Of a DNA stretch of 64,000 bases, positions 34,093 to 43,219 are shown one piece after another. Position 1 is the stretch's first letter; each line of letters starts with the position of its first letter. A program made the translations under genes and the position numbers. The notes under the pieces are model-generated. The model saw nothing but the letters and a program-made list of their open reading frames with translations. It was not told the origin of the DNA and did no database searches. This DNA comes from RGDT01 sp964630925. Lineage in GTDB: Bacteria > Planctomycetota > Planctomycetia > Gemmatales > Gemmataceae. The stretch is from positions 1-64,000 of the forward strand of contig CAZVZK010000001.1 in NCBI GenBank assembly GCA_964630925.1. Reading direction: 5' to 3'.

Positions 34093-36768
34093 TCACGCCC
34101 CAGGCTCCCTCGACTTACGTACCTCGTCGGCGCTCAACGCGCGATTGTAGACCTGCGTCCTTCCGATCAGCCCCCGGTAATACGAGTCGTGGAAGTAGAA
34201 GATCTCCGTTCCGAGGATCAGCGACGGCGGCGGGCTCGCCGGATTCTCCATCTTGTCCGTCGTCGCGGCGAGGATCTCCTTGCCGTCGAGGTACAGGCGC
34301 ACGCGCCACTTCTTCCCCGCCGGCTCGCCCGTCAGCGCGACGTGCTGCCACCTGTCGGCCACGACATCGGCCTTCGCCGTGAAGCGATCATTCACGTTGA
34401 ACGCCGCCTGGAGCTGGTACGGGGCCCTGGCGCCGGCCAGACGCAGGATGAAGCGGCGTGCCCCGAATCCGACGATGTCGCCGCCGGAGGAGTGGGCGCT
34501 CTTGCCCATCGTGGCGGCGGGCTTGATCCAGGCGGTGATCGTGAACGCCTTCAGATCGCCGAGGCTGCCGCCGTGGTGCCCCGTCAGGGCGACCGGCAGG
34601 CGATCGCGGCCCTTGTAGGCCGGGTGCGAGAGGTGGTTGAGGTCGAGGGCGCCGGCGCGGGGGAAGGTTGGCTTGCGTTCGGGGTCGTCTTTGAATTGGA
34701 GGGCAGTCCGTCCTGCGTCGCGCGTCCAGCCGACGTTGGCCAGCTCCAGCAGGCCGAACGCGCCGGCGGCGTGGTTGTAGACGTGCAACCCCTTGCCCTC
34801 CTCCATATGGTAGTCGGCGATGGCGCCCTTCGGGGCCGGCGTCGTCCGGGCGGGCTTGTTGTTCGCCTCGCCAGGGCTGACATCCATCCGCTCGCGCATC
34901 TCTCGGAAGGCGATGGACCGCACAAGCATCTCGCCTGTTCCGGCGTTACCGAAGCCGAGCGTCAGCCCGGCGCCGGGCTCTGGCACGTCGAACATGAATC
35001 GAACGGGCCACCAGTCATCCGCCTTGCCGGGGTAGTGGACGTGTTTCTTCAACACCTTCCCGGTCTTCGGGTGGGTCAAGGTGATCTCGATACGTCCGCC
35101 TGGCCCGTGGATGTTGTCTGTCTTGTACTCCGCCATGAAGATGTGCCGGCGGTCCGGGATGGGCGCCAAGACCGCCTCGGCGAACGACCCAGGGCCCAGA
35201 CGCATCGCCTTCTCCTCCTTCGCCCACTCGTACGTCGGCCTGCGGTTGTGCCCCGTCATGAACGGACGACGCCCGTAGATCCACGTCTCGCTCATCGGCA
35301 CCGCCCTGTCGAAGGTGATCCTCGGCCAGGTGTCGGCGAAGAGGTAGTGGTGCGCCGGGTCCAGCATCGGGCTCTCGTAGACCGTCGAGGACGTGAACAG
35401 CCGGCCCGCCTCCGGCTCCGGGTAGCCGGTGTAGCGGTACGCCACGCGCACCTTCGTCCCAGGGGCGGCGGTCTCGGCGGGGTAGCTCACGCCGGTGTCG
35501 TAGAAGGCGGCACACACCGCCGTGTTCATCTTGCGTCCGCCGGTGTCCTTGATGGCGTACTCGACGGCGGGGGACACGGACGTCGGGTCGGAGTGACGCC
35601 CGTACCACACGCGGACGCCGCCGTCGGTCTCCAGGTCGTTCTGCGGGCCTGGGTCGATGGGGTAGACGGGACGGCGGTACGGGGCGCCGCCTTTCTTACG
35701 GGCGATGAGGTACTGCCAGCGGAAGGGGTCGAGCGGCGTGTGGTGCTCGAAGTCGTAGCCGTAGCGGAACAGGAACGGCTTTCCCGGCAGCACCTCCAAC
35801 TCGCTCTCGACACCGTAGGTGTACGCCTTGCGCTTGGGGTCCCAGCCGACGGTGAGCGTGGTGCGTGTCTCGAAGCGTCCGCCGTTGTGCTTCTGCACCC
35901 ACTCGGCGCGGAGGATCTTGCCGCCGCCGGAGGTCTTCGCCGGCAGGAGTTTGCTCTCGCCCTCCTTGTACGCGCCCTGGTTGGCGATGTCCCACATCGC
36001 ATTCCAGCTCAGTTGCGGCCTGTGCCCCGGACGCAGCTTGACGCTGTTGACGACGGCGTTGTCCGGCGTCGGCAGCATGAGGATCGGCTCGTCGCCGTCG
36101 AAGACCCACTGGCGTCCGCCGAGCCATTCGCGGGCGGAGAATTTCTGGCCGTGTGGTGGCACCTTCTCCCGCTCGCGGGCCGGCAGCGGCGTGACGGACA
36201 GTTTCTCAAACGCCACCTTCGCGCCGCTGCTGGTGCCGACGCCGACGTGTCCGGCCTTCATCACCGTCAGGTCGTCCGCGTAGCGGATACGCTCGACCCC
36301 GTCCACGCTCACGGCCACGGTGTTGCCGGCGGCGGACACCGAGAGGCGGTGGGCGGTCTTCAGCTTGACCGGGCACGCGACGACGCGGACCACGCCGGCG
36401 TCTGGGTAACGCACCAGGGCGACGGCCTGATACTTGTGCGAGAGCTGGACGCGGTAGGTGGGCTGCTCGTCCTCGCGCACGGCGACGGCGGCAGCGTCCT
36501 GCCGGGCCTCGCGAAGCACGACGCCGACCTCGAACCCCTCGTCGTCCCATGCCCGCGAAGGCCAGACGCTCCACGACGAGCCGAAGTAGCCGGAGCGTGT
36601 GGCGGGGGTCAGGATCGTCGCCGTCACCTCGACGCGCACGTCGGCGTGGGGCTTCTCCGAACGCAGGAATATCCACTTCTGGCTCGATAGCTCGGCCTTG
36701 CCGACACTGATTGTCGCCAGCCCGCCGTCGGCGGCGTGGAGCGTGAGCAAGAGGAGGATCGTGCCCAT
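34093..36768 (-). CDS. Secreted LamG-domain protein, function unknown
   Basis: 891 aa, secreted (MGTILLLLTLHAADGG). The N-terminal region (about 20-200) looks like a laminin-G/DUF1080-type sandwich (VSVDGVERIRYADDLTVMKAG). The middle 400 residues form an unnamed beta-rich domain with conserved aromatic motifs (PFLFRYGYDFEHHTPLDPF, TWIYGRRPFMTGHNRR). The C-terminal part (about 700-885) is a clear LamG/ConA-like domain: FTITAWIKPAATMG, WQHVALTGEPAGKKWRVRLY, YYRGLIGRTQVYNRALS. It probably binds or acts on glycans. The ATG overlaps the ceramidase-like stop by one base (TGATG), so the genes are translationally coupled. The frame stays open upstream through the ceramidase gene, but that is antisense-like noise. 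Confidence 0.82.
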   Translation of the reverse strand: MGTILLLLTLHAADGGLATISVGKAELSSQKWIFLRSEKPHADVRVEVTATILTPATRSGYFGSSWSVWPSRAWDDEGFEVGVVLREARQDAAAVAVREDEQPTYRVQLSHKYQAVALVRYPDAGVVRVVACPVKLKTAHRLSVSAAGNTVAVSVDGVERIRYADDLTVMKAGHVGVGTSSGAKVAFEKLSVTPLPAREREKVPPHGQKFSAREWLGGRQWVFDGDEPILMLPTPDNAVVNSVKLRPGHRPQLSWNAMWDIANQGAYKEGESKLLPAKTSGGGKILRAEWVQKHNGGRFETRTTLTVGWDPKRKAYTYGVESELEVLPGKPFLFRYGYDFEHHTPLDPFRWQYLIARKKGGAPYRRPVYPIDPGPQNDLETDGGVRVWYGRHSDPTSVSPAVEYAIKDTGGRKMNTAVCAAFYDTGVSYPAETAAPGTKVRVAYRYTGYPEPEAGRLFTSSTVYESPMLDPAHHYLFADTWPRITFDRAVPMSETWIYGRRPFMTGHNRRPTYEWAKEEKAMRLGPGSFAEAVLAPIPDRRHIFMAEYKTDNIHGPGGRIEITLTHPKTGKVLKKHVHYPGKADDWWPVRFMFDVPEPGAGLTLGFGNAGTGEMLVRSIAFREMRERMDVSPGEANNKPARTTPAPKGAIADYHMEEGKGLHVYNHAAGAFGLLELANVGWTRDAGRTALQFKDDPERKPTFPRAGALDLNHLSHPAYKGRDRLPVALTGHHGGSLGDLKAFTITAWIKPAATMGKSAHSSGGDIVGFGARRFILRLAGARAPYQLQAAFNVNDRFTAKADVVADRWQHVALTGEPAGKKWRVRLYLDGKEILAATTDKMENPASPPPSLILGTEIFYFHDSYYRGLIGRTQVYNRALSADEVRKSREPGA

Positions 36769-38174
36769 CACTTCTTCCCTTTGAGCAGGTCGGCGAACGC
36801 CTTCATCAGAACCGGCGCGGTGTCCGGGCCGAGGCTGTTCACCTCGCCGTACGGCGCCTTGGTCAGCCCGTAGGCGAACGGCGGCTTCGCGTCCCACTGG
36901 CGCTTCGGCAGGATGTAGCCGACCTCGTCGCTGGCCAGGCCGATGATCATGCGGTGCGGCCCCGGCATGCTCGGGTAGATGCCCGGCTCCGCCGGGGCGT
37001 CGGGGAAGTCGGCGCCCTTCTCCGCAGGCGTCACCACCTTGCCCAGCACCAGCTCGGGGTAGATCTCGCCAGGGATGCACGCGATGCCCAACTTGCCGAG
37101 CTGCAGGTGGCTGACCTCCGTGCGGATCGCGAGGGGCTTCTTCGGGTCGATCTCCTCCGTGGGCTCGGCCTTGTACGGGTCGCCCTTCCACACGAACGCC
37201 TCGCGCTCCATCACCTTGAGCTGGGCGGCCAGGATGTACAGCTTGTTCTCCAGGGGGACGTACACCTCGCGTGTGCGGAGGTCGAACGGCGTCAGCTCCA
37301 CGGCCTTGGCCGCCTTCTCGGCCTTGACCGCGGCCTGGGCGAGCAGCTCGCCGTAGCGGGCCGTCTTCTCGAAGGTGCCGTCCTTCAGCTCGACGCCCTT
37401 GTCGTCCTTGATCTTGACGTGCAGCGAGGTCATCAGCCCGCCGACGGTGCCGGTGAGGTAGACGACGGGGCACGCGTACGTCTTCTTGAGCGCCGCGACG
37501 GTGTAGCCCACATAGTCGGCGCTGATGCGGGTGTTGCGGCTGTCGAGCGTCTCCGGGTGGCAGTTCCACTGCACGACGATGCCGGCCGCCTTGCCCTTGG
37601 CGTCGTCGAAGCGCAGGACGACGAGGTCGTCGTGCAGCAGGATGGGCTTGCGCGAGTCGTGGAGCAGCTCGGGCGCCTTGACGGTGCCGATGCGGGCGTT
37701 GACGGGGGCGGCGGCCTCGTCGGCCTTTTTCACCGCCTCGGCGGCGCGCTTCTCGATGAGGTCCATGTACGCCGGATCGACGCCGGAGACGAAGAGCTTT
37801 GGCCCCCAGATTCCCATCGTGTCGGGGCCCTCGTGGTTGTGCGTGCTGGACACGGTGACGTGGGCGAAGCCGGGCAGGCGCTTGCGGACCTTCTGCACGA
37901 ATCCGTTGAAGAGGCCGACCACGTCGAGCGAGACGATGGCCACCTTCTGCTTGCCGTGGCGGAGGACGACGGCGCGGGCGAACAGCTTGTCGGCCACGCC
38001 CGTCGCCTTGCGGCCGACGCCGAATCCGGCCATCCAGACGGGCTTGCCGAGCGGATCGACCTCGGGCGTGATGTCCACCTCGGCGAGGCCGACGCTGAGG
38101 CCGCCCTCGGGTTTCTCTGCGGCCAGGAGGGGCGCGAGGAGGACGGCGAAGGCCAGGGGCAGGAGGCGCGTCAT
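36768..38174 (-). CDS. Neutral/alkaline non-lysosomal ceramidase-like hydrolase
   Basis: 468 aa, secreted (MTRLLPLAFAVLLAPLLAAE). It matches the ceramidase N-terminal catalytic domain: VSSTHNHEGPDTMG and QWNCHPETL (zinc His), NTRISADYVGY (region of the catalytic Ser), and GLASDEVGYILP (Glu and Tyr ligands). Characterised neutral ceramidases are near 650-700 aa with an extra C-terminal Ig-like domain, absent here, so activity on ceramide is not assured; planctomycete members may hydrolyse other amides or esters. It shares an mRNA with the LamG protein downstream. GGAG lies 8 nt before the ATG. Confidence 0.87.
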   Translation of the reverse strand: MTRLLPLAFAVLLAPLLAAEKPEGGLSVGLAEVDITPEVDPLGKPVWMAGFGVGRKATGVADKLFARAVVLRHGKQKVAIVSLDVVGLFNGFVQKVRKRLPGFAHVTVSSTHNHEGPDTMGIWGPKLFVSGVDPAYMDLIEKRAAEAVKKADEAAAPVNARIGTVKAPELLHDSRKPILLHDDLVVLRFDDAKGKAAGIVVQWNCHPETLDSRNTRISADYVGYTVAALKKTYACPVVYLTGTVGGLMTSLHVKIKDDKGVELKDGTFEKTARYGELLAQAAVKAEKAAKAVELTPFDLRTREVYVPLENKLYILAAQLKVMEREAFVWKGDPYKAEPTEEIDPKKPLAIRTEVSHLQLGKLGIACIPGEIYPELVLGKVVTPAEKGADFPDAPAEPGIYPSMPGPHRMIIGLASDEVGYILPKRQWDAKPPFAYGLTKAPYGEVNSLGPDTAPVLMKAFADLLKGKK

Positions 38175-38444
38175 GTGAGGGGCTCCGGGTGGAGGGGTGC
38201 CGACATGTTACCGCGCCGGCAGAAGGACGGCGCGGTCTTGCCGCTCCCACTCGGCCGACTGACATCGACGCCCGCGACGGCGAGCCCGCCGCGTACCCGT
38301 TCAGCCGGAGGTGGGCATTGGACGGAAGTCGATGTTGTCCCCCAGGAGATCCCCGGGCTAAGTCCTGGGCCGGTTGCGACATCTCCTTTTGCTACCGATG
38401 TCCGAATGCGGAACCGGCGGAGGGGCATGCCGAGGGAGGCCTGG
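38175..38444. other. Divergent intergenic region, 270 bp
   Basis: This lies between the divergent ceramidase-like and WD40 genes and so should hold both promoters, including the one for the eleven-gene block. I see no convincing -35/-10 pair and no gene. Confidence 0.4.
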
Positions 38445-39434
38445 ATGAGGGCAGCACGGGCCGCATGCACGGTCATCGCCTTGGCCGCACCCGCCCTTTT
38501 CGCCCTGGCCGGGTGGGGGCGGCCGGCGATGGGCGCTGGCCCGGCTGTCGCGGCCGGCCACGCCGGCCTGGTGCCCCGCGCTCACGATGGGTGGGTCTCC
38601 TCCTTCGCCTTCTCCCCCGATGGTAGACGCCTGGTCTCGGCCGGCGACGACGGCACCCTGGCCATATGGGATGCAGTCAGTGGCAAGGGGCTGGTGAGGG
38701 CCCGCGCGGGCAAGGCGCTCACGGCCGTCGCCTTCAGCCCCGACGGGCGCCGCATCGCCACGGGCGGCTGGGACGGGGCTGCCCACATCCGAGATGCCCG
38801 CACGGGGGAGGCCCGGCTGTCCCTGGCCGGCCACAAGGAGAGCATCACCTGCCTTGCCTTCAGCCCCGACGGCAAGCGCCTGGCCACCGGCAGCGGCGAT
38901 GACTCGCTCCGCGTCTGGGATGCCGTGACCGGCAAGCAGCTCGTCCGCGTCGATCTCGATGACGACTATGACGTGACCTGCCTGGCTTATAGCCCCGACG
39001 GCAGGCACATCGCCATCGGCGACGGCGAGAAACGCGTCACTATCCTCGACGCCTCCGACGGCGAGGAGCTGCTCGTGCTGGAGGGCCACGATGCCGCCGT
39101 CTCCTCCGTCGCGTTCAGCCCCGACGGGAAGCATCTCGTGTCCGGCAGTTGGGACCGAACCCTCCTCCTCTGGGACGCCCGCACCGGCAAGGCGCTTGCT
39201 ACACTGAAAGGTCACGCACGCAGCGTCACCGCCGTCGCCTTCTCGCCCGATGGGAAGCGCATCGCCTCGGGCGGCGAGGACGACGCCGTCATCATATGGG
39301 ACGCCGCCACGGGCAAGGCATCGTACTCCCTCCGCGTGGGGCTGGGGCGGGTCACCGCGGTGGCCTACTCGCCCGACGGGAAGCGCCTCGCCGCGTCCGG
39401 CAAGACCGCCATCAAGGGCTGGGCCGTCCGCTGA
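38445..39434 (+). CDS. Secreted WD40 seven-bladed propeller protein
   Basis: 329 aa. The ATG at 38445 has GGGAGG 5 nt upstream and gives a signal peptide (MRAARAACTVIALAAPALFALAG); upstream in-frame ATGs lack both. Seven WD40 repeats follow, each with a close copy of VTAVAFSPDGKRIASGG and ending in WD or equivalent, enough for a single closed propeller and little else. It is probably periplasmic and a protein-binding platform. It is the first gene of the plus-strand block, 19 bp ahead of the DUF1592-type cytochrome. Confidence 0.9.
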   Translation: MRAARAACTVIALAAPALFALAGWGRPAMGAGPAVAAGHAGLVPRAHDGWVSSFAFSPDGRRLVSAGDDGTLAIWDAVSGKGLVRARAGKALTAVAFSPDGRRIATGGWDGAAHIRDARTGEARLSLAGHKESITCLAFSPDGKRLATGSGDDSLRVWDAVTGKQLVRVDLDDDYDVTCLAYSPDGRHIAIGDGEKRVTILDASDGEELLVLEGHDAAVSSVAFSPDGKHLVSGSWDRTLLLWDARTGKALATLKGHARSVTAVAFSPDGKRIASGGEDDAVIIWDAATGKASYSLRVGLGRVTAVAYSPDGKRLAASGKTAIKGWAVR

Positions 39435-39453
39435 AGCCACGAGGACCGTACCG

Positions 39454-41838
39454 ATGCACCCCGCACTGCTCCTCCTCGCCCTGGCCCTCGCCGCCGACGC
39501 CGGCCCCCGGTTCGCCGAGGACGTGGGGCCGTTCCTCAAGAAGCACTGCGTCTCCTGCCACGGCCCCGACAAGCAGGCGTCCGGCATCCGCCTCGACCGG
39601 GCCGACGGCTACCGCGCCGCCGAGGCGCCCTTGTGGACGAAGGTGCATGAGGCCCTGCTGTCCGGCTCGATGCCGCCCGCCGGGCGGGCGCGCCCGCCCG
39701 GCGCCGACGCCGGCCGCGTCCGCGCCTGGGTCGAGGGCGAGCAGGCGGGCACGAAGGCCGGCCTCCGCCGCCTCAACCGCCGCGAGCTGGCCGCCGCCCT
39801 GCGCGACGTGACCGGCCTGGCCGTGGACTACGCCCACGCCCTCCCCGCCGACGGCACGCTCGGCGGCTTCGACACCGGGGCCGAGGCATTGCAGGACTCC
39901 GCCGACCACGTCGATCAGGTGATGAAGGTCACGCGGCGGGCGGTGGACGCCCTCCGCTTCCTCGGCCCGCCCCCCGGCAAGCCGCTGGTCGGCGACTTCC
40001 GCGGCTCACGCGACCCGCGCAAGCTCCTCGACGAGTGGCGCAAGCTCGGCCACATCCAGAAGGCGCGCGGGACGCCCCTGCCCGGCAAGGGCCTGCTCCT
40101 CCAGCCGTACTGGGTCGGCGAGCGCGACGTGATCACCTTCGCCGTCCCCGCCCCCGAGGGCGGACGCGGCGTGCTCCGCCTGCGTCTGCTCGTCTCCGCG
40201 TTGAAGCCGATGGCCGGCCTGCCCAACCCGCGCCTGTGGGTGAGCGTCGGCGGCCACGCCGTGGACCACGCCGAGGTCACGGCGTCGTTCGAGGAGCCGC
40301 GTGAGCTGGTGTACGAGGTCCAGCTCGATGACCTCCCCATCGGCAAGACCGTCAAGGTGAACCTCAGCACCAAGGTCGAGATCCCCTACGCCGTCAAGGG
40401 TTACGAGAACCAGGAGATGACGCGGCCCGGCGAGACGCCGCCGCCCGGCGGCACCGGCCTGTTCCGCCCCGCGTTCGACCGCAAGCTGCCGCCGGAGAAG
40501 CAGCCCGCCCCGTTCATCGTCCTGCAACGCCTGGAGATGGACGCCGCCCACGTCGCCGCCTGGGGCGGGGCGAATGCCGACTCCGACGAGGAGGCCGAGC
40601 GTCTGCTGGCCGCCTGGACGGACCGCGCCTGGCGCAGGCCGACCAGCCCCGAGGAACGCCGCCGCTTCTTCAACCTGTACAGGAAGCTGCGCGGCGAGAA
40701 GGCCACGTTCGATGACGCCCTGCGTGCGGCCTTCCAGGGCGTGCTGATGAGCGGGGGCTTCCGCTACCTGCACCCGTCCGACCTGGCGTCGCGGCTGAGC
40801 TTCCTCCTGTGGGGCACGCCGCCCGACGCCGAGCTGCGCAAGGCCGCCGCGAAGCTGCGCGAGCCGGCGGTGCTGGAGGCGCAGGTGTCGCGTCTGCTGG
40901 CCGACCCGCGGGCCGACGGCTTCTTCCGACCGTTCGTCTCGCAGTGGCTGGAGCTGGAGCAGCCGATCACCATCGCTTCGGCCAGCCTGAAGAAGCAGGA
41001 CTTCCGCTTCGCCCGCAACCTCAAGGAGGCGATGCGCGAGCAGACCGTCGCCTACATCTCGCGGCTGTTCACCGCCGGCCGGCCCGCCTCCGAGCTGATC
41101 CAGAGCAACTGGACGATGATGAACGACGCCCTGGCCATCCACCTCGGCCACGGGGGCGTCGAAGGCGGGCACATGCGCGAGGTCAAGCTGAAGGCCGACG
41201 ACCCGCGTGGCGGCGGCATCCTGGGGCACGCCGGCATCCAGTCGATGCTGTGCTGGATGGGCGGGAACTGGGTGATCTACCGGGGGGCGTGGGCCATGCG
41301 GCACGTCCTGGATGACCCGCCGCCGCCCCCGCCACTGGAGGTGCCCGAGCTGAACCCCAACGACAAGGCCAACCACGGCAAGACGTTCAAGCAGTTGCTC
41401 AAGATCCATCAGTCCGACGCCAACTGCTCCGTGTGCCACAAGAAGATGGATCCGATCGGCTTCGCCTTCCAGAACTTCGACATCTCCGGGCGCTGGCGCG
41501 ACAGGGAGCACGACGCCTACCACATGGCCGACCTCGACGGGAAGATCGAGTGGCGTGGCACCGGCAAGGACCGCCCCGTGGACGCCGAGGGCCGCCTGCC
41601 GCGGGGCGAGGCGTTCAAGAGCTTCGCCGAGGCCAAGGCCCTCATCGTCAAGCACTACCAGGACGACATGGTGCGCGGCATCCTCAAGAACCTGGTGATC
41701 AACGCGGCGGGCCGGCTGCCCGATGTCCACGACATGGCAGAGATCCGCCGCATCCTGCGGGAGCAGCGGGCCAAGGGATACCCGCTCGACGCGGTGCTGA
41801 AGGAGCTACTGAAATCGAAGTCCTTCCTCGAACGGTGA
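39454..41838 (+). CDS. DUF1587/DUF1592/DUF1588/DUF1585 cytochrome-type protein
   Basis: 794 aa, secreted (MHPALLLLALALAADAG). Domain order: PSCyt1-like heme domain with CVSCH (near residue 31), DUF1587 (RRLNRRELAAALRDVTGL), DUF1595/DUF1592 in the middle (FLLWGTPPDAELRKAA), DUF1588 with a second heme motif CSVCH in CSVCHKKMDPIGFAFQNFD, and DUF1585 at the end. This is a standard planctomycete-myxobacterial architecture, nearly always encoded beside a DUF1552 gene, as here (the DUF1552 gene follows by 49 bp). The pair is of unknown function. An ATG at 39454 before the leader was chosen although the frame is open earlier. Confidence 0.92.
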   Translation: MHPALLLLALALAADAGPRFAEDVGPFLKKHCVSCHGPDKQASGIRLDRADGYRAAEAPLWTKVHEALLSGSMPPAGRARPPGADAGRVRAWVEGEQAGTKAGLRRLNRRELAAALRDVTGLAVDYAHALPADGTLGGFDTGAEALQDSADHVDQVMKVTRRAVDALRFLGPPPGKPLVGDFRGSRDPRKLLDEWRKLGHIQKARGTPLPGKGLLLQPYWVGERDVITFAVPAPEGGRGVLRLRLLVSALKPMAGLPNPRLWVSVGGHAVDHAEVTASFEEPRELVYEVQLDDLPIGKTVKVNLSTKVEIPYAVKGYENQEMTRPGETPPPGGTGLFRPAFDRKLPPEKQPAPFIVLQRLEMDAAHVAAWGGANADSDEEAERLLAAWTDRAWRRPTSPEERRRFFNLYRKLRGEKATFDDALRAAFQGVLMSGGFRYLHPSDLASRLSFLLWGTPPDAELRKAAAKLREPAVLEAQVSRLLADPRADGFFRPFVSQWLELEQPITIASASLKKQDFRFARNLKEAMREQTVAYISRLFTAGRPASELIQSNWTMMNDALAIHLGHGGVEGGHMREVKLKADDPRGGGILGHAGIQSMLCWMGGNWVIYRGAWAMRHVLDDPPPPPPLEVPELNPNDKANHGKTFKQLLKIHQSDANCSVCHKKMDPIGFAFQNFDISGRWRDREHDAYHMADLDGKIEWRGTGKDRPVDAEGRLPRGEAFKSFAEAKALIVKHYQDDMVRGILKNLVINAAGRLPDVHDMAEIRRILREQRAKGYPLDAVLKELLKSKSFLER

Positions 41839-41887
41839 CGGCCGGCTATCCTTGAACGAACGGGGCGATCCACGAGAGGTCCAGGCG

Positions 41888-43219
41888 ATGAACCACAAGT
41901 CCGAATCGGCGATCACGCGTCGCACGCTGCTGCACGGCCTGGGGGGCGTCATCGCCCTGCCGCTGCTGGAGGAGACGGCCCCGGCGGCGGGCCCTGCCCT
42001 GCCCGGCGGGCGGAAGGGCTCGCCGCGCCTGGCGTGCTTCTACATCCCCGGCGCCATCGGGCGGCACGGCTGGTTCCCCAAGGACACCGGCCCGAAGTAC
42101 ACGATGGCCCCGTCCCACGAGCCGCTCGCGAAGTTCCGCGACCACGTCAGCGTGCTGACCGGCCTGCGCCACATCGAGGGGCAGATCAGCGGCCACGTCC
42201 ACCCCTACAACTGGCTGACAGGCCACAACATCAACCTCGTCCCCGGCACGGTCACCAACACGGTGTCGATGGACCAGGTGGCGGCGAAGCACCTCGGGCC
42301 GACCTGGCTGCCGTCGCTGGCCCTGTCGTTCCACTCCGGCGTGGGCACGGCGACGCTGTCGCGCAACTCGATGGGCGTGGACATCCCCGCCGTCGGCGAT
42401 CACCGCACGGTGTTCTCGCGGCTGTTCCCGCCGGCGGACCGCGATCAGCTGGCCGCCGCCCGCGCCCGCCTGGCGACGGACCGCAGCGTCCTCGACGCCG
42501 CCGTCGGCGAGATCAAGACGCTCTCGGGCCGCGTCGGGGCCATCGACCGCGCCCGCCTCGACCAGTACCTCACCTCGATCCGCGAGATCGAACGCCGCCT
42601 GTCGGACAAGGACGCCATCCTCGTGCGCGGCAGGCCCGCCTTCGACGAGAAGGCCGTGGCGACGGAGCCGAAGACGAAGAACAGCATGCGCGAGCACATC
42701 GAGCTGATGATGGACCTCATCGTGCTGGCGTTCCAGACGGACATGACGCGCGTGGTGACGCACAGCCTGGGCGGCGAGGGCGGGCCGAACTACGACGAGT
42801 ACCGCGACTGGGCCAAGGAGTTCGGCGCGCCGCTGCGTGGCGCGCACGACTACCACCACAAGGCGCAGGGGGCCGCCGGCACCCCCGACGTGAAGGTGAT
42901 CGAGGCACGCGACAGGATGTTCTGCGCGTGCCTGGCCCGCCTGATGGGCAAGCTCGCCGCCATCGAGGGCAAGGACGGCAACCTCCTCGACAACACGGTC
43001 CTCCTCTTCGGCGGGGCGCAGATCAGCAGCCACTCGGGCAAGAGCTTCCCGACGCTGCTGGCCGGCGGCAAGGGGCTGGGCCTCAAGCACGGCCAGCACC
43101 TGAAGTGGGACGGCAGGCGCCCGATGTCGGACCTGTACCTGACGATCCTCCGGCAGCTCGGCGCCCCGGTGAAGTCGTTCAAGGAGAGCAAGGCCCCCAT
43201 CAGCGAGCTGCTCGCATGA
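41888..43219 (+). CDS. DUF1552 Tat-exported protein
   Basis: 443 aa. It has a Tat leader (ITRRTLLHGLGGVIALPLL) and DUF1552 motifs: FYIPGAIGRHGWFPKD, HVSVLTGLRHIEGQ, ISGHVHPYNWLTG, MTRVVTHSLGGEGG and LLFGGAQISSHSG. DUF1552 is distantly related to the DUF1501/alkaline phosphatase-like group; no activity is known. It is the partner of the upstream DUF1592-type gene. Its stop overlaps the next start by four bases (ATGA). Confidence 0.92.
   Translation: MNHKSESAITRRTLLHGLGGVIALPLLEETAPAAGPALPGGRKGSPRLACFYIPGAIGRHGWFPKDTGPKYTMAPSHEPLAKFRDHVSVLTGLRHIEGQISGHVHPYNWLTGHNINLVPGTVTNTVSMDQVAAKHLGPTWLPSLALSFHSGVGTATLSRNSMGVDIPAVGDHRTVFSRLFPPADRDQLAAARARLATDRSVLDAAVGEIKTLSGRVGAIDRARLDQYLTSIREIERRLSDKDAILVRGRPAFDEKAVATEPKTKNSMREHIELMMDLIVLAFQTDMTRVVTHSLGGEGGPNYDEYRDWAKEFGAPLRGAHDYHHKAQGAAGTPDVKVIEARDRMFCACLARLMGKLAAIEGKDGNLLDNTVLLFGGAQISSHSGKSFPTLLAGGKGLGLKHGQHLKWDGRRPMSDLYLTILRQLGAPVKSFKESKAPISELLA

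Noticed and set aside
34093..38382. A single 1429-aa protein over the LamG and ceramidase-like region
   Set aside because: The N-terminal 538 codons lie in another frame over the ceramidase-like gene and are Arg/Pro/Gly-rich noise; the real LamG gene starts at 36768 with a signal peptide and TGATG coupling.
36954..39434. WD40 gene beginning at 36954
   Set aside because: The region before 38445 is antisense to the ceramidase-like gene. The ATG at 38445 has GGGAGG and a signal peptide.
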